A DNA stretch of 64,000 nt from contig NZ_CP065037.1 in NCBI RefSeq assembly GCF_019924635.1, forward strand, positions 3,224,001 to 3,288,000, in the 5' to 3' direction. Shown here piece after piece: positions 53,147 to 63,254 of the stretch. The notes under the pieces were generated by a model. The model was not told the DNA's origin. It did not search any database and worked only from the letters and a program-made list of their open reading frames with translations. Source of the DNA: Leifsonia sp. ZF2019 (GTDB lineage: Bacteria > Actinomycetota > Actinomycetes > Actinomycetales > Microbacteriaceae). A program made the position numbers and the translations under genes. Position 1 is the first letter of the stretch. Every line of letters starts with the position of its first letter.

Positions 53147-53521
53147 TTAGCGCGCCTTCTTCTTGCCGGCCACGGTGCGCTTCGGACCCTTGCGGGTGCG
53201 AGCGTTGGTCTTGGTGCGCTGGCCGCGGACCGGGAGGCCCTTGCGGTGGCGGATGCCCTCGTAGCTGCCGATCTCGACCTTGCGGCGGATGTCGGCGGCG
53301 ACCTCACGGCGGAGGTCACCCTCGACCTTGAAGTTGCCCTCGATGTAGTCGCGGAGCGCGACGAGCTGCTCGTCGGTCAGGTCCTTGACGCGGATGTCGC
53401 CCGAGATCTCGGTCTCGGCGAGCGTCTTGAGCGCGCGCGTGCGCCCGACGCCGTAGATGTAGGTGAGTGCGACCTCCACGCGCTTCTCGCGCGGGATGTC
53501 GACGCCTGCTAGACGTGCCAT
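53147..53521 (-). CDS. rpsM: 30S ribosomal protein S13
   Basis: Head protein of the small subunit that contacts L5 and tRNA. The 124 residues start [23 protein letters not shown] and end with the [22 protein letters not shown] segment and a basic tail. There is a 156-base gap to rpmJ upstream with no gene in it; CCCGCG...CGCGGG (about 53591-53614) could form a weak hairpin. Length is standard. Confidence 0.97.
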   Translation of the reverse strand: MARLAGVDIPREKRVEVALTYIYGVGRTRALKTLAETEISGDIRVKDLTDEQLVALRDYIEGNFKVEGDLRREVAADIRRKVEIGSYEGIRHRKGLPVRGQRTKTNARTRKGPKRTVAGKKKAR

Positions 53522-53677
53522 GTGTTGGCTTCTCCTGTGATGAGTGGAGGTCTGCAGCGATCCCGGTGCCCCGGCCTCCTCCGAGGGTGTCCCCCGCGCC
53601 CGTCGGACGGACGCGGGATCTGGGATCGCCTGTGTTCTCGATATTCGGTTATGAGAGCTGCGAGCAGCTCGCGTTCA

Positions 53678-53791
53678 TCAGCCCTGGCGCTGCTTGTGAC
53701 GCGGGTTCTCGCAGATGACCATGACCCGTCCGTTGCGACGGATGACCTTGCACTTGTCGCAGATCTTCTTGACGGAAGGCTTGACCTTCAT
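53678..53791 (-). CDS. rpmJ: 50S ribosomal protein L36
   Basis: Smallest large-subunit protein, 37 residues, [17 protein letters not shown] to [10 protein letters not shown], read directly from the minus strand. It is the zinc-binding (C+) form with Cys11, Cys14, Cys27 and His32. It lies 81 bases after infA in the usual infA-rpmJ-rpsM order. Confidence 0.96.
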   Translation of the reverse strand: MKVKPSVKKICDKCKVIRRNGRVMVICENPRHKQRQG

Positions 53792-53872
53792 AGTGTTTCT
53801 TTACCTTTGTTCGCTGTCCTCGTACCTCACCCGGGGCTACCCGGTGGTGAGGCCGTTACTTACAGCAGACCT

Positions 53873-54094
53873 TTACTTGTAGCGGTAGACGATCCGGCCG
53901 CGGGTCAGATCGTAGGGGCTCAGCTCCACGATCACGCGGTCCTCGGGGAGGATGCGGATGTAGTGCTGACGCATCTTGCCGGAGATGTGGGCAAGAACCT
54001 TGTGACCGTTGGTGAGCTCCACGCGGAACATCGCGTTGGGGAGCGCCTCGATCACAGATCCTTCGATCTCGATGACACCGTCTTTTTTGGCCAT
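53873..54094 (-). CDS. infA: translation initiation factor IF-1
   Basis: Binds the ribosomal A site during initiation. The 73-residue OB-fold protein reads [20 protein letters not shown] and ends [11 protein letters not shown], matching IF-1 at full length. It is the first gene of the infA-rpmJ-rpsM-rpsK unit; its promoter lies 90-120 bases upstream. An upstream extension of the frame contains only leader sequence. Confidence 0.97.
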   Translation of the reverse strand: MAKKDGVIEIEGSVIEALPNAMFRVELTNGHKVLAHISGKMRQHYIRILPEDRVIVELSPYDLTRGRIVYRYK

Positions 54095-54184
54095 AGCCTC
54101 ACTGTCGCTAAAAGTAGTGGTTTGCTGGTCGTGCGTTGACTGATGTCGGGCATGCGGAAAACGTGCCCAAGACACCAAGGATCA

Positions 54185-54214
54185 ATCTTATGGGATCAGC
54201 GCGCATTTCGCCAA
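54185..54214 (-). promoter_or_regulatory. promoter of infA-rpmJ-rpsM-rpsK
   Basis: On the minus strand TTGGCG (54214-54209), 18 bases, TAAGAT (54190-54185). The -10 and the 14 bases after it resemble those of the rplM promoter. Confidence 0.7.
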
Positions 54215-54278
54215 CCGAGGGTCTATGATCCCGCCCCGCTCACAGCGAACGCGGCGACGGAGGCGCAGCAGCGGTCTC

Positions 54279-55109
54279 TCACGCGAGGGGAGTCGGCGTG
54301 ATCCCGAACGGCGCGAGGCCCTCGGCACCGCCGTCAGCGGCCGTCAGCACCCAGATCCCGCCCGCGTGGACGGCCACACTGTGCTCCCAGTGCGCGGCGG
54401 CCAGCCCGTCCTCCGTGGCGACCGTCCAGCCGTCGTCCTTCACGTAGGTGTCCTGGTCGCCGAGAACCACCATCGGCTCGATCGCGACGACGAGACCGGG
54501 CTTGACCTCCGGACCCTTCGCACGCACACGATAGTTGAACACCGGCGGATCCTCGTGCATGCGGCGCCCGATGCCGTGGCCGATGTAATCGGTCAGGATG
54601 CCGTAATCGCCCTGCGACAGGATGTGGTCCTCGATCGCCTCGCCGACCTCGTTGAGGTGGCGGGCGCTCGCCAGCCGCGCGATTCCGTGCCACAGCGACT
54701 GCTCGGTCACATCCGACAGCTTCTGCCGTTCGGCGACGAGCTCCGGGCGGGCCGGATCGGGCAGCACGAACGTGCGCGCGGCGTCGCCGTTCCAGCCGTC
54801 GAGGATCGCACCGCTGTCGACCGACACGATGTCGCCGGGCTGCAGCACACGGGCACCGGGGATGCCGTGCACGACCTCGTCGTTGACCGACGCGCAGATG
54901 GTGTGGTGGTAGCCCTGCTCCAGCTTGAAGTTCGGCCGGCCGCCGGCCTCCTCGATCGCGTGCTCCGCGATCGCATCGAGCTCGAGCGTCGTCATTCCCG
55001 CGGCCACCGCCGCGGCGACCGCATCCAGAGACGCCGATGTCGCCCGGCCCGGCGCCACCATGAGGCGGAGCTGGGCGGGCGACTTGTAGATCGACCGCTT
55101 GAAGACCAT
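54279..55109 (-). CDS. map: type I methionine aminopeptidase
   Basis: Removes the initiator methionine from nascent proteins. The 276-residue protein has the five metal ligands in SVDSGAILDGWNGDAART (two Asp), GHGIGRRMHEDP (His), and the later EPMV and E near TEDG. SVNDEVVHGIPG is the substrate-site His region. It follows adk by eight bases in the secY-adk-map order. The start codon region is MVFKRSIYKSPAQL; no SH3 extension is present. Confidence 0.95.
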   Translation of the reverse strand: MVFKRSIYKSPAQLRLMVAPGRATSASLDAVAAAVAAGMTTLELDAIAEHAIEEAGGRPNFKLEQGYHHTICASVNDEVVHGIPGARVLQPGDIVSVDSGAILDGWNGDAARTFVLPDPARPELVAERQKLSDVTEQSLWHGIARLASARHLNEVGEAIEDHILSQGDYGILTDYIGHGIGRRMHEDPPVFNYRVRAKGPEVKPGLVVAIEPMVVLGDQDTYVKDDGWTVATEDGLAAAHWEHSVAVHAGGIWVLTAADGGAEGLAPFGITPTPLA

Positions 55110-55117
55110 GGGACGGG

Positions 55118-55717
55118 CTACGCCACCGTCTCGGAGATCGGCTCGATGCCCCGCTCGGCGAGCGCCGACCGGACGCGGGCCGCGACCTCGTCGATCCCGC
55201 CGAGACCGTCGACCTCCACCAGAAGACCGCGCGTGCGGTAGACGTCGACGAGCGGCGAGGTCTCACGCAGGTAGACCTCCTGGCGGTGCCGGATCGCGTC
55301 CTCGGAGTCGTCGGCCCGGCCCTGCTCGAGTGCGCGCTTGGTCAGCCGTGCGACGATCTCGTCCTGATCCGCGACGAGCTGGATCACAGCGTCGAGCTTC
55401 TGCCCCTGTGCCGCCAGCATCTCGTCGAGGTAGTCGACCTGGGCCAACGTGCGGGGGTAGCCGTCCAGCAGGAACCCGTTCGCCGCGTCGTCCTCCCCCA
55501 GGCGGTCGGTGACCAGCTGGTTGGTGAGGCTGTCCGGGACATAGTCGCCCGCGTCGACGATCGCCTTGACCTGGAGGCCGAGCGGCGTCTCGTTCTTGAT
55601 GTTGGCGCGGAAGATGTCGCCCGTCGAGATGTCGGGGATCCCGTAAGCGGTCGTGATGCGGGAGGCCTGAGTGCCCTTCCCCGCTCCGGGAGGTCCGACG
55701 ATCAGTAGACGGGTCAA
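55118..55717 (-). CDS. adk: adenylate kinase
   Basis: Balances ATP, ADP and AMP. The 199 residues begin [18 protein letters not shown] (P-loop), with [20 protein letters not shown] and a short LID ([13 protein letters not shown]) that lacks the zinc cysteines, typical of the short actinobacterial form. The start is TTG at 55717, which overlaps the secY stop (TTGA), giving tight coupling. Upstream frame belongs to secY. Confidence 0.95.
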   Translation of the reverse strand: MTRLLIVGPPGAGKGTQASRITTAYGIPDISTGDIFRANIKNETPLGLQVKAIVDAGDYVPDSLTNQLVTDRLGEDDAANGFLLDGYPRTLAQVDYLDEMLAAQGQKLDAVIQLVADQDEIVARLTKRALEQGRADDSEDAIRHRQEVYLRETSPLVDVYRTRGLLVEVDGLGGIDEVAARVRSALAERGIEPISETVA

Positions 55718-57036
55718 CGCAGAAGCCCTTCGTAGTGTCGCTGCTGGAGCTGCGAGTCGATCTGCTTGACCGTCTCGAGTCCGACACCGACGATGATCAG
55801 GATGGACGTGCCGCCGAACATGAAGTTCTGACTCGCCCCGATCAGGGCGAACGCCGCCAGCGGAATCAGGGCGATGAGGCCGAGGTAGATCGAGCCGGGC
55901 AGCGTGACGCGGGTCAGGACGTAGTCGAGGTACTCGGCGGTCGGGCGCCCGGCGCGGATACCGGGGATGAAGCCGCCGTACTTCTTCATGTTGTCCGCGA
56001 CCTCCTCCGGGTTGAACGTGATGGCCACGTAGAAGTACGTGAAACCGACGATCAGGAGGAAGTACAGGAGCATGTAGAGCGGGTGGTCGCCCTTGGTGAG
56101 GTAGTTCGTGATCCAGGTCACCCACGGCGCCGGAGCCTTACCGGCGGCCGGCTGGTTGAACTGCGCGATCAGGGCGGGGAGGTACAGCAGCGACGAGGCG
56201 AAGATCACGGGCACCACACCGGCCATGTTCACCTTGATCGGGATGTAGGTGTTGTTGCCGCCGTACGTGCGCCTGCCGACCATCCGCTTCGCGTACTGCA
56301 CAGGGATGCGCCGCTGCGACTGCTCGACGAAGACGACGGCCGCCACGATCAGGAGTCCGATCGCGATGACGACGATGAGGATCTCGATGCCCTGCGACTG
56401 GGCGATGGCCCAGAGCGAGTTCGGGAACTGCGCGGCGATCGAGGTGAAGATGAGGAGGGACATGCCGTTGCCGATGCCGCGCTCGGTCACGAGCTCGCCC
56501 ATCCACATGATGAGGCCGGTACCGGCGGTCATGGTGACGACCATGAGCATGATCGCGTACCACGAGTCGTCCGTGATGAGCTGCGTGCACTGAGAGACGG
56601 CGGTGGTGCCGAACAGCGCGCCGGAGCGGGCGACGGTGATGAGGGTCGTCGACTGGAGGACGCCCAGGGCGATGGTGAGGTAACGCGTGTACTGCGTCAG
56701 CTTGGCCTGACCGGCCTGACCCTCCTTGTAGAGGGTCTCGAAGCGCGGGATGACCACGCGCAGGAGCTGCACGATGATCGACGCCGTGATGTACGGCATG
56801 ATGCCGAGCGCGAAGATCGACAGCTGGAGGAGTGCACCGCCGGAGAACAGGTTCACGAGCGAGTAGAGACCCGACGTGTCCTGGTTCGCGTTCAGACAGG
56901 TCTGCACGTTGCCGAAGTCGACGAACGGCGCGGGGATGAACGACCCCAGCCGGAACAGGGCGATGATGCCCAGGGTGAAGGCGATCTTCCGGCGGAGGTC
57001 CGGGGTGCGGAAGATCCGCGCGACGGCGCTAAACAA
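55714..57036 (-). CDS. secY: protein translocase subunit SecY
   Basis: Central channel of the Sec translocon. The 440-residue protein has ten transmembrane helices; diagnostic stretches are [34 protein letters not shown], and the C5 loop [23 protein letters not shown] with the functionally important Arg. adk overlaps its stop. A perfect 13-bp hairpin lies between it and rplO, so it may have its own promoter or be partly insulated from the upstream ribosomal genes. Confidence 0.98.
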   Translation of the reverse strand: MFSAVARIFRTPDLRRKIAFTLGIIALFRLGSFIPAPFVDFGNVQTCLNANQDTSGLYSLVNLFSGGALLQLSIFALGIMPYITASIIVQLLRVVIPRFETLYKEGQAGQAKLTQYTRYLTIALGVLQSTTLITVARSGALFGTTAVSQCTQLITDDSWYAIMLMVVTMTAGTGLIMWMGELVTERGIGNGMSLLIFTSIAAQFPNSLWAIAQSQGIEILIVVIAIGLLIVAAVVFVEQSQRRIPVQYAKRMVGRRTYGGNNTYIPIKVNMAGVVPVIFASSLLYLPALIAQFNQPAAGKAPAPWVTWITNYLTKGDHPLYMLLYFLLIVGFTYFYVAITFNPEEVADNMKKYGGFIPGIRAGRPTAEYLDYVLTRVTLPGSIYLGLIALIPLAAFALIGASQNFMFGGTSILIIVGVGLETVKQIDSQLQQRHYEGLLR

Positions 57037-57063
57037 AGTGCGTCCTGCTTCCTGTAAGAGTCA

Positions 57064-57093
57064 GTCGGGTGGCCGGTCCTCCGGCCACCCGAC
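57064..57093 (-). terminator. hairpin between rplO and secY
   Basis: Perfect 13-bp stem GTCGGGTGGCCGG / CCGGCCACCCGAC with a four-base loop, 20 bases after the rplO stop. No U-tract. Terminator or attenuator. Confidence 0.65.
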
Positions 57094-57112
57094 TGCGCTG
57101 CTTTACGGGTGG

Positions 57113-57793
57113 TTACTTGATGGAGCCACCAGCGGCGACGATCTTCTGCTCAGCAGAGCCGGAGACCTTGTCGACCGCAACGTTCAGCTTAACCGCAATG
57201 TCCCCGTTACCGAGAACCTTGACCTTCTCGTTCTTGCGCACCGCACCCTTGGCGACCAGGTCGGCGACCGTGACGTCACCACCGGACGGGTACAGCTCGG
57301 CGAGCTTCTCCAGGTTCACGACCTGGTACTCGACGCGGAACGGGTTCTTGAAACCGCGCAGCTTCGGCGTCCGCATGTGGAACGGAAGCTGGCCGCCCTG
57401 GAACCCGGGACGGACCTGGTAGCGGGCCTTCGTACCCTTGGTACCGCGGCCGGCTGTCTTACCCTTGGAACCCTCACCGCGTCCGACGCGGGTCTTGTCC
57501 TTCTTGGCACCCGCGGCCGGGCGGAGGTGGTGCACCTTCAGGACCTGCTCGCGGGGCTCCGCGACGTCCTTCTTGGGAGCGGCCTTCTTCGCGGCCGGCT
57601 TGGCGGCGACGGTGTCGTCGCTCGTCGAGGCGGCGGCCTTGTCGGCAGCGGCCTTCGCCGGAGCCTTCTTCGCGGTGCTGGTCTTCTTCTCGGCAGCCGG
57701 CTTCTCGGCGGCCTTGGTGCTTGCCGCCTTGGTGGCGGGCTTCTTGGCGGCCGGCTTCTCGGCAGCCTCGTTGTTCGGCTTGTCGTCAGCCAT
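57113..57793 (-). CDS. rplO: 50S ribosomal protein L15 with long N-terminal extension
   Basis: Assembly protein of the large subunit. The L15 core starts at about residue 82 ([33 protein letters not shown]) and continues [20 protein letters not shown] to the end at 226. The first about 80 residues are an unusual Ala/Lys-rich sequence (many AAxKPA units) with a histone-H1-like look. GTG/ATG candidates inside that region exist, but the ATG at 57793 overlaps the rpmD stop, favouring the full length. Function of the extension is unknown. Confidence 0.95.
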   Translation of the reverse strand: MADDKPNNEAAEKPAAKKPATKAASTKAAEKPAAEKKTSTAKKAPAKAAADKAAASTSDDTVAAKPAAKKAAPKKDVAEPREQVLKVHHLRPAAGAKKDKTRVGRGEGSKGKTAGRGTKGTKARYQVRPGFQGGQLPFHMRTPKLRGFKNPFRVEYQVVNLEKLAELYPSGGDVTVADLVAKGAVRKNEKVKVLGNGDIAVKLNVAVDKVSGSAEQKIVAAGGSIK

Positions 57794-57978
57794 TAGTCAA
57801 TCTCCTCGACCTTCACCAGGTGAGCGACGGTCTTGACGTACCCGCGGTTCTGCGGGGTGTCCTCACGGACGGTCACGTCGCCGATGCGCTTCAGTCCCAG
57901 ACTGCGCAGCGTGTCGCGCTGGTACTGCTTCTCGCTCACTTTCGACTTGATCTGCGTGATCTTCAGACGCGCAGCCAT
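57793..57978 (-). CDS. rpmD: 50S ribosomal protein L30
   Basis: Small large-subunit protein, 61 residues: [31 protein letters not shown] and [14 protein letters not shown]. It overlaps rpsE upstream and rplO downstream by one base each. Confidence 0.96.
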   Translation of the reverse strand: MAARLKITQIKSKVSEKQYQRDTLRSLGLKRIGDVTVREDTPQNRGYVKTVAHLVKVEEID

Positions 57979-58685
57979 CAGGCACCTGCCTTCGCGGTAG
58001 CGGCGGCCTCAGCCGCACGGGCCTCGATCTGCAGCAGCTTCTCGGGCGCGACACGGTCGTAGTCCAGGCCGCGACGGGCGGCGACGGCACGCGGCTCTTC
58101 GAGCTGCTTGAGCGCCTCCACCGTCGCGTGGACGATGTTGATCGTGTTCGACGAGCCGAGCGACTTGCTGAGGACGTCGTGGATGCCGGCGCACTCCAGG
58201 ACGGCGCGCACCGGACCACCGGCGATGACACCGGTACCGGCGGCGGCCGGACGGAGGAGGACCACACCGGCGGCCGCCTCACCCTGCACGGGGTGCGGGA
58301 TGGTGCTGCCGACGCGCGGGACGCGGAAGAAGTTCTTCTTCGCCTCCTCGACACCCTTCGAGATCGCGAGGGGGACCTCGCGGGCCTTGCCGTAGCCGAC
58401 GCCCACCAGCCCGTTGCCGTCGCCGACGACGACGAGCGCGGTGAAGCTGAAGCGACGACCGCCCTTGACGACCTTCGACACGCGGTTGATGGTCACGACG
58501 CGCTCGAGGAACTGGCTCTTGTCGGCGTCCCGGCTGCCGCGGTCGCGGTTGGGGTTGCGCTCCCGGCCACCTCGACGAGGCTCACGCTCGTTCGAGTTCT
58601 TGGTCGAGGCTGCGGTCTCGACCGGCTGCGCGGTCTCCACGGCCTGCTCTGCCACGGTCTGCTCCTTGTTGTTTTCGTCGCTCAC
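57978..58685 (-). CDS. rpsE: 30S ribosomal protein S5
   Basis: Fidelity protein of the small subunit. The S5 core begins at about residue 58 ([43 protein letters not shown]) and includes [19 protein letters not shown]. The first about 55 residues are a Gln/Glu/Thr then Arg/Gly-rich extension. The 235-residue total is long compared with E. coli (167). It overlaps rplR by four bases. Confidence 0.97.
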   Translation of the reverse strand: MSDENNKEQTVAEQAVETAQPVETAASTKNSNEREPRRGGRERNPNRDRGSRDADKSQFLERVVTINRVSKVVKGGRRFSFTALVVVGDGNGLVGVGYGKAREVPLAISKGVEEAKKNFFRVPRVGSTIPHPVQGEAAAGVVLLRPAAAGTGVIAGGPVRAVLECAGIHDVLSKSLGSSNTINIVHATVEALKQLEEPRAVAARRGLDYDRVAPEKLLQIEARAAEAAATAKAGA

Positions 58686-59053
58686 AGGTTCAATCCACCC
58701 TCTCGAGCTCCCTCGGCGACAGCCGCGACGCGACCGGCGTACTTGCTGCCACCGCGGTCGAACACGACGGCCTCGACACCGGCGCTCTTCGCGCGCTCGG
58801 CGACGAGCTCGCCGACCTTGCGGGCCTTGGCGGTCTTGTCACCGTCGAAGCCGCGCAGGTCCGCCTCCATGGTCGACGCGGACGCGAGGGTGTGACCCTG
58901 CGCGTCGTCGACGACCTGGACGAAGACGTGGCGAGCGGAACGGGTCACGACCAGGCGGGGCCGGGACGCGGTACCCGCGATCTTCTTGCGAAGACGCGAG
59001 TGACGGCGATCGCGGGCGGCCGCCTTGCTCTTTCCTCTGGTACCCAGAGCCAT
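58682..59053 (-). CDS. rplR: 50S ribosomal protein L18
   Basis: 5S rRNA-binding protein. The 123 residues include [35 protein letters not shown] and [24 protein letters not shown], both diagnostic. It lies two bases after rplF and overlaps rpsE. Confidence 0.97.
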   Translation of the reverse strand: MALGTRGKSKAAARDRRHSRLRKKIAGTASRPRLVVTRSARHVFVQVVDDAQGHTLASASTMEADLRGFDGDKTAKARKVGELVAERAKSAGVEAVVFDRGGSKYAGRVAAVAEGAREGGLNL

Positions 59054-59055
59054 GA

Positions 59056-59592
59056 TTACTTACCAGCCTTTCCGGCCTTGCGACGGACGACCTCGCCGGC
59101 GTAGCGCACACCCTTGCCCTTGTACGGCTCGGGCTTGCGGATCTTGCGGATGTTGGCGGCGACCTCGCCGACGGCCTGCTTGGAGATGCCGCTGACGGTC
59201 AGCTTGTTGTTGCCCTCGACCGTGAACGTGATGCCCGCAGGCGGCTCGACCGTCACCGGGTGCGAGAAGCCGAGCGCGAACTCGACGGCCGCACCCTTCT
59301 GCGCGACGCGGTATCCGGTGCCGACGATCTCGAGGCCCTTGGAGTAGCCCTCGGTGACGCCGATGATGATGTTGTTGATCAGGGTGCGGGTCAGGCCGTG
59401 GAGCGAACGCGAAGCGCGCTCGTCGTCCGGACGGGTGACCAGGACCTGGCCCTCCTCGAGCTTGACCTCGATCGGGCTGGCGACGGTGAGGCTGAGCTCG
59501 CCCTTCGGGCCCTTGACGGTGACGGCCTGGCCGTCGATCTTCACATCAACGCCCGCGGGGACGTCGATGGGCAGTCTTCCAATACGCGACAT
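59056..59592 (-). CDS. rplF: 50S ribosomal protein L6
   Basis: Large-subunit protein beside the sarcin-ricin loop. The 178 residues start [16 protein letters not shown] and show both repeats, [12 protein letters not shown] and the C-terminal [16 protein letters not shown]. Six bases separate it from rpsH. Confidence 0.97.
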   Translation of the reverse strand: MSRIGRLPIDVPAGVDVKIDGQAVTVKGPKGELSLTVASPIEVKLEEGQVLVTRPDDERASRSLHGLTRTLINNIIIGVTEGYSKGLEIVGTGYRVAQKGAAVEFALGFSHPVTVEPPAGITFTVEGNNKLTVSGISKQAVGEVAANIRKIRKPEPYKGKGVRYAGEVVRRKAGKAGK

Positions 59593-59598
59593 GGCGGG

Positions 59599-59997
59599 TT
59601 ACCACACGTAGGCGAGGACTTCCCCACCCACGCCCTTCTTCTCAGCCTCACGGTCCGTCAGAAGGCCGGAGGAGGTGGACAGGATGGCGACGCCGAGCCC
59701 GCCGAGCACCTTGGGGAGCTCCGTGGACTTCGCGTAGACGCGAAGGCCGGGCTTCGAGACGCGCTTGATACCGGCGATGGAACGCTCGCGGTTCGGACCG
59801 AACTTGAGCTGCAGGGTCAGCGTCTTGCCGACGCGGGCGTCGGCGACGTCCCAGCCCGAGATGTAGCCCTCGGTGGTGAGGATCTCGGCGATGTGGGCCT
59901 TGAGCTTCGAGTGCGGCATCGACACGGTGTCGTGGTGCGCCGAGTTCGCGTTGCGCAGTCTGGTCAGCATGTCTGCGACCGGATCTGTCATTGTCAT
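59599..59997 (-). CDS. rpsH: 30S ribosomal protein S8
   Basis: 16S rRNA-binding assembly protein and, in E. coli, translational repressor of the spc operon. The 132 residues start [14 protein letters not shown] and end [24 protein letters not shown]. It follows rplE after 112 bases in which rpsN would be expected in many bacteria; only a hairpin is found there. Confidence 0.97.
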   Translation of the reverse strand: MTMTDPVADMLTRLRNANSAHHDTVSMPHSKLKAHIAEILTTEGYISGWDVADARVGKTLTLQLKFGPNRERSIAGIKRVSKPGLRVYAKSTELPKVLGGLGVAILSTSSGLLTDREAEKKGVGGEVLAYVW

Positions 59998-60061
59998 TGC
60001 GGTTTTCCTTCGTACACCAGGTTTCGTTCAGCCGTTACACGACTGACGACCTGTGGTGGAA

Positions 60062-60088
60062 GTGGGCCGGCCGGGACGGCCGGCCCAC
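60062..60088 (-). terminator. hairpin between rplE and rpsH
   Basis: Perfect 11-bp stem GTGGGCCGGCC / GGCCGGCCCAC with a five-base loop, 22 bases past the rplE stop. It may end or modulate transcription, or protect the mRNA end. Confidence 0.6.
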
Positions 60089-60109
60089 AAAGAGAGAAGC
60101 CTACTAGCT

Positions 60110-60697
60110 TTAGTTGGCCGTCTCAGCCGAACGGAACGGGAAGCCGAGCTGCTTCAGGAGCGCGCGACCCTCCTCGTCGTTCTTGGCGGTGGTCACGACC
60201 GTGATGTCCATACCGCGGACGCGGTCGATCCGGTCCTGGTTGATCTCGTGGAACATCGACTGCTCCGTGAGACCGAACGTGTAGTTGCCGTTCCCGTCGA
60301 ACTGCTTGTCCGACAGACCGCGGAAGTCGCGGATACGGGGCAGGGCGAGGGACAGCAGGCGGTCGAGGAACTCCCACATGCGGTCGCCGCGCAGCGTGAC
60401 GTGCGCGCCGATCGGCTGGCCCTCGCGCAGCTTGAACTGCGCGATGGACTTGCGGGCCTTGGTGACCTGCGGCTTCTGGCCGGTGATGAGCGTGAGGTCT
60501 GCGACCGCGCCATCGATGACCTTGCCGTCGCGGGCCGCCTCGCCGACACCCATGTTGACGACGATCTTCACCAGACCGGGCACCTGGTGCACGTTGGTGA
60601 AGCCGAAGCCGCCCTGGAGCTGCTTGGCGATCTCGGTCTTGTACTTCTGCTTGAGGCGGGGCTGGATTTTGCCAGACTCCACTGCAGTGTCAGTCAT
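60110..60697 (-). CDS. rplE: 50S ribosomal protein L5
   Basis: 5S rRNA-binding protein of the central protuberance. The 195 residues include [43 protein letters not shown] and a C-terminal [18 protein letters not shown]. It overlaps rplX by one base. Confidence 0.97.
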   Translation of the reverse strand: MTDTAVESGKIQPRLKQKYKTEIAKQLQGGFGFTNVHQVPGLVKIVVNMGVGEAARDGKVIDGAVADLTLITGQKPQVTKARKSIAQFKLREGQPIGAHVTLRGDRMWEFLDRLLSLALPRIRDFRGLSDKQFDGNGNYTFGLTEQSMFHEINQDRIDRVRGMDITVVTTAKNDEEGRALLKQLGFPFRSAETAN

Positions 60698-61056
60698 TAC
60701 AGGTCCTTACCAGACTTCTTGGCGTAACGAACGCGGACCGTCTTGGTGACGCCGTCCTTCGTAACGGTCTCGGTGCGGAAGCCGACGCGGGTCGGCTTCT
60801 TGGTCTCGGGGTCGACCAGGGCCACGTTGGAGACGTGGATCGAGGCCTCGTGGGTCTCGATGCCGCCGGTCTTCGTGCCACGCTGCGTCTGGCCGACGCG
60901 GACGTGCTTGGTGACGAAGTTGACGCCCTCGACGATCACGCGGTTCTTCTCGACCAGGACCTCGATGACACGACCCTGCTTGCCGCGGTCACCACCACGG
61001 GCCTGCGAGCGGCCCGTGATGACCTCGACGAGGTCGCCCTTCTTGATGTTCGCCAT
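60697..61056 (-). CDS. rplX: 50S ribosomal protein L24
   Basis: Assembly initiator of the large subunit with a KOW domain ([48 protein letters not shown]). 119 residues. Three bases follow rplN. Confidence 0.96.
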   Translation of the reverse strand: MANIKKGDLVEVITGRSQARGGDRGKQGRVIEVLVEKNRVIVEGVNFVTKHVRVGQTQRGTKTGGIETHEASIHVSNVALVDPETKKPTRVGFRTETVTKDGVTKTVRVRYAKKSGKDL

Positions 61057-61059
61057 GGC

Positions 61060-61428
61060 TTACAGCACCTCCGGAGCGAGCGAGATGATCTTCATGAACT
61101 TCTTGTCGCGGAGCTCACGGCCGACCGGCCCGAAGATGCGGGTGCCACGGGGGTCACCGTCGTTCTTCAGGATGACGGCGGCGTTCTCGTCGAACTTGAT
61201 GTACGAGCCGTCCTGGCGGCGGGTGTTCTTCCGCACGCGGACGACGACCGCCTTGACGACGTCGCCCTTCTTGACGTTGCCGCCGGGGATCGCGTCCTTG
61301 ACCGTGGCGACGATGACGTCGCCGAGGCCGGCGTAGCGACGGCTCGAACCGCCGAGCACACGGATGGTCAGGAGCTCCTTCGCACCGGTGTTGTCGGCGA
61401 CCTTGAGTCGGGATTCCTGCTGAATCAC
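61060..61428 (-). CDS. rplN: 50S ribosomal protein L14
   Basis: Subunit-interface protein. 122 residues: [48 protein letters not shown] and [28 protein letters not shown] are all characteristic. Its start overlaps the rpsQ stop (ATGA). Confidence 0.97.
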   Translation of the reverse strand: MIQQESRLKVADNTGAKELLTIRVLGGSSRRYAGLGDVIVATVKDAIPGGNVKKGDVVKAVVVRVRKNTRRQDGSYIKFDENAAVILKNDGDPRGTRIFGPVGRELRDKKFMKIISLAPEVL

Positions 61429-61730
61429 TTGGCCTTCTCCAGAATCTCAACCAGGCGCCACCGCTTGCTGGCGCTCAGGGGGCGGGTCTCGTTGATGAGG
61501 ACGAGGTCGCCGATGCCGGCGGTGTTGTTCTCATCGTGCGCCTTCACCTTGGAGGTGCGGCGGATGACCTTGCCGTACAGGGGGTGCTTCACGCGGTCCT
61601 CGACCTCGACGACGATGGTCTTGTCCATCTTGTCGCTGACGACGTAGCCGCGGCGGGCCTTGCGGTACCCGCGGACGAGGGCCTCGTCGGCCGCCGACTC
61701 CGCGGCCGCGGCCTTGGTGGTCTCAGCCAT
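61425..61730 (-). CDS. rpsQ: 30S ribosomal protein S17
   Basis: 16S rRNA-binding OB-fold protein. 101 residues with [40 protein letters not shown] and [15 protein letters not shown]. An N-terminal Ala-rich segment of about 18 residues is extra relative to E. coli. One-base overlap with rpmC. Confidence 0.97.
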   Translation of the reverse strand: MAETTKAAAAESAADEALVRGYRKARRGYVVSDKMDKTIVVEVEDRVKHPLYGKVIRRTSKVKAHDENNTAGIGDLVLINETRPLSASKRWRLVEILEKAK

Positions 61731-62065
61731 TACTTGGCCTCCTCAGTCTCGTTCTCGGCGACCTCGGCGGCCGCGGGGGCCTCCTTCTTCGCCTTGCTGC
61801 TCTTCTTGGCGGCCTTCGCGTCAGCGACCTCGGCGGGAGCCGGGGTGGCGCGGATGCCGAGCTCGCGCTCGCGGATGACCGTGTAGATGCGAGCGATGTC
61901 GCGCTTCACGGCGCGCAGGCGGCCGTGGCTCTCGAGCTGGCCGGTGGCCGACTGGAAGCGCAGGTTGAACAGCTCCTCCTTGGCCTTCTTCAGCTCGTCG
62001 ACCAGACGGTCGTCTTCGAAAGTGTCGAGCTCGCTCGGGGCGAGCTCCTTGGAACCGATCGCCAT
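61730..62065 (-). CDS. rpmC: 50S ribosomal protein L29 with C-terminal extension
   Basis: Exit-tunnel protein. The core (residues 6-73: [43 protein letters not shown]) is a normal L29, and a 38-residue Ala/Lys/Glu-rich tail (from [17 protein letters not shown]) extends it to 111 residues. The ATG overlaps the rplP stop by one base. Confidence 0.96.
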   Translation of the reverse strand: MAIGSKELAPSELDTFEDDRLVDELKKAKEELFNLRFQSATGQLESHGRLRAVKRDIARIYTVIRERELGIRATPAPAEVADAKAAKKSSKAKKEAPAAAEVAENETEEAK

Positions 62066-62484
62066 TACGCGTCGCCCTCCTCGCGCTTGATGATGCGTGC
62101 CTTGAGGGGCAGCTTGTGGATTGCACGGGTCATGGCCTCGCGGGCGAGGTCCTCGGAGACGCCCGAGACCTCGAAGAGAACGCGACCCGGCTTGACGTTG
62201 GCGACCCACCACTCGGGCGAACCCTTACCGGAACCCATTCGGGTCTCGGCCGGCTTCTTCGTGAGCGGACGGTCGGGGTAGATGTTGATCCACACCTTGC
62301 CGCCACGCTTGATGTGACGCGTCATGGCGATACGAGCGGACTCGATCTGACGGTTGGTCACATAAGCGGGCGTCAGGGCCTGGATGCCGAACTCGCCGAA
62401 GGAGACCTTCGTGCCGCCGGTCGCCTGGCCGCTACGGCCGGGGTGGTGCTGCTTGCGGTGCTTGACTCTGCGTGGGATCAACAT
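62065..62484 (-). CDS. rplP: 50S ribosomal protein L16
   Basis: Large-subunit protein near the A site. 139 residues: [61 protein letters not shown]. The Arg of the hydroxylation site lies in the [10 protein letters not shown] context. Two bases separate it from rpsC. Confidence 0.97.
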   Translation of the reverse strand: MLIPRRVKHRKQHHPGRSGQATGGTKVSFGEFGIQALTPAYVTNRQIESARIAMTRHIKRGGKVWINIYPDRPLTKKPAETRMGSGKGSPEWWVANVKPGRVLFEVSGVSEDLAREAMTRAIHKLPLKARIIKREEGDA

Positions 62485-62486
62485 GG

Positions 62487-63254
62487 TTATGCCTCAACTC
62501 CTGCTGCGGCCGGCGCGGTCTCCGCGGCGGGGGCGTTGCCCCGGCCACCGCGACGCGGGCGGTCGTTGCGCTCGCGCGACGGCTTGGCGTTCGCCTGCTC
62601 GCGAGCCAGTTCCTTGTTCGTGATGTCGCCCTTGTAGATCCACACCTTGACACCGATGCGACCGAAGGTGGTCTTGGCCTCGTAGAAGCCGTAGTCGATG
62701 TTGGCGCGGAGCGTGTGGAGCGGCACCCGGCCTTCGCGGTAGAACTCCGAGCGGCTCATCTCGGCGCCGCCGAGACGGCCGGACACCTGGATGCGGACAC
62801 CCTTGGCGCCGGCGCGCTGGGCGCCCTGCAGGCCCTTGCGCATCGCGCGGCGGAACGCCACACGTGCGGCGAGCTGCTCGGCGATGCCCTGGGCGACGAG
62901 CTGAGCGTCGGCCTCGGGGTTCTTGACCTCGAGGATGTTCAGCTGGATCTGCTTGCCCGAGAGCTTCTCGAGGTCGGCGCGGATGCGCTCGGCCTCGGCG
63001 CCACGACGACCGATCACGATGCCCGGACGGGCCGTGTGGATGTCCACGCGGACGCGGTCACGGGTGCGCTCGATCTCGATGCGGGACACGCCCGCGCGGT
63101 CGAGCGACGTCTTGAGCAGCGTGCGGATCTTGACGTCCTCGGCGAGGTAGTCGCTGTAGCGCTGACCCTTCTTCGTGCTGTCCGAGAACCAGCGCGACAC
63201 GTGGTCGGTGGTGATCCCGAGACGGAAGCCGTAGGGGTTTACTTTCTGGCCCAT
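62487..63254 (-). CDS. rpsC: 30S ribosomal protein S3
   Basis: mRNA-entry protein with helicase activity. 255 residues: [22 protein letters not shown], the KH domain around [20 protein letters not shown] and the C-terminal [15 protein letters not shown]. The tail ([22 protein letters not shown]) is Arg/Gly then Ala-rich. One-base overlap with rplV. Confidence 0.97.
   Translation of the reverse strand: MGQKVNPYGFRLGITTDHVSRWFSDSTKKGQRYSDYLAEDVKIRTLLKTSLDRAGVSRIEIERTRDRVRVDIHTARPGIVIGRRGAEAERIRADLEKLSGKQIQLNILEVKNPEADAQLVAQGIAEQLAARVAFRRAMRKGLQGAQRAGAKGVRIQVSGRLGGAEMSRSEFYREGRVPLHTLRANIDYGFYEAKTTFGRIGVKVWIYKGDITNKELAREQANAKPSRERNDRPRRGGRGNAPAAETAPAAAGVEA

Noticed and set aside
59998..60109. 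Possible short rpsN between rplE and rpsH
   Set aside because: All frames were inspected for the CxxC-containing S14 sequence; none is present, only the 11-bp hairpin.
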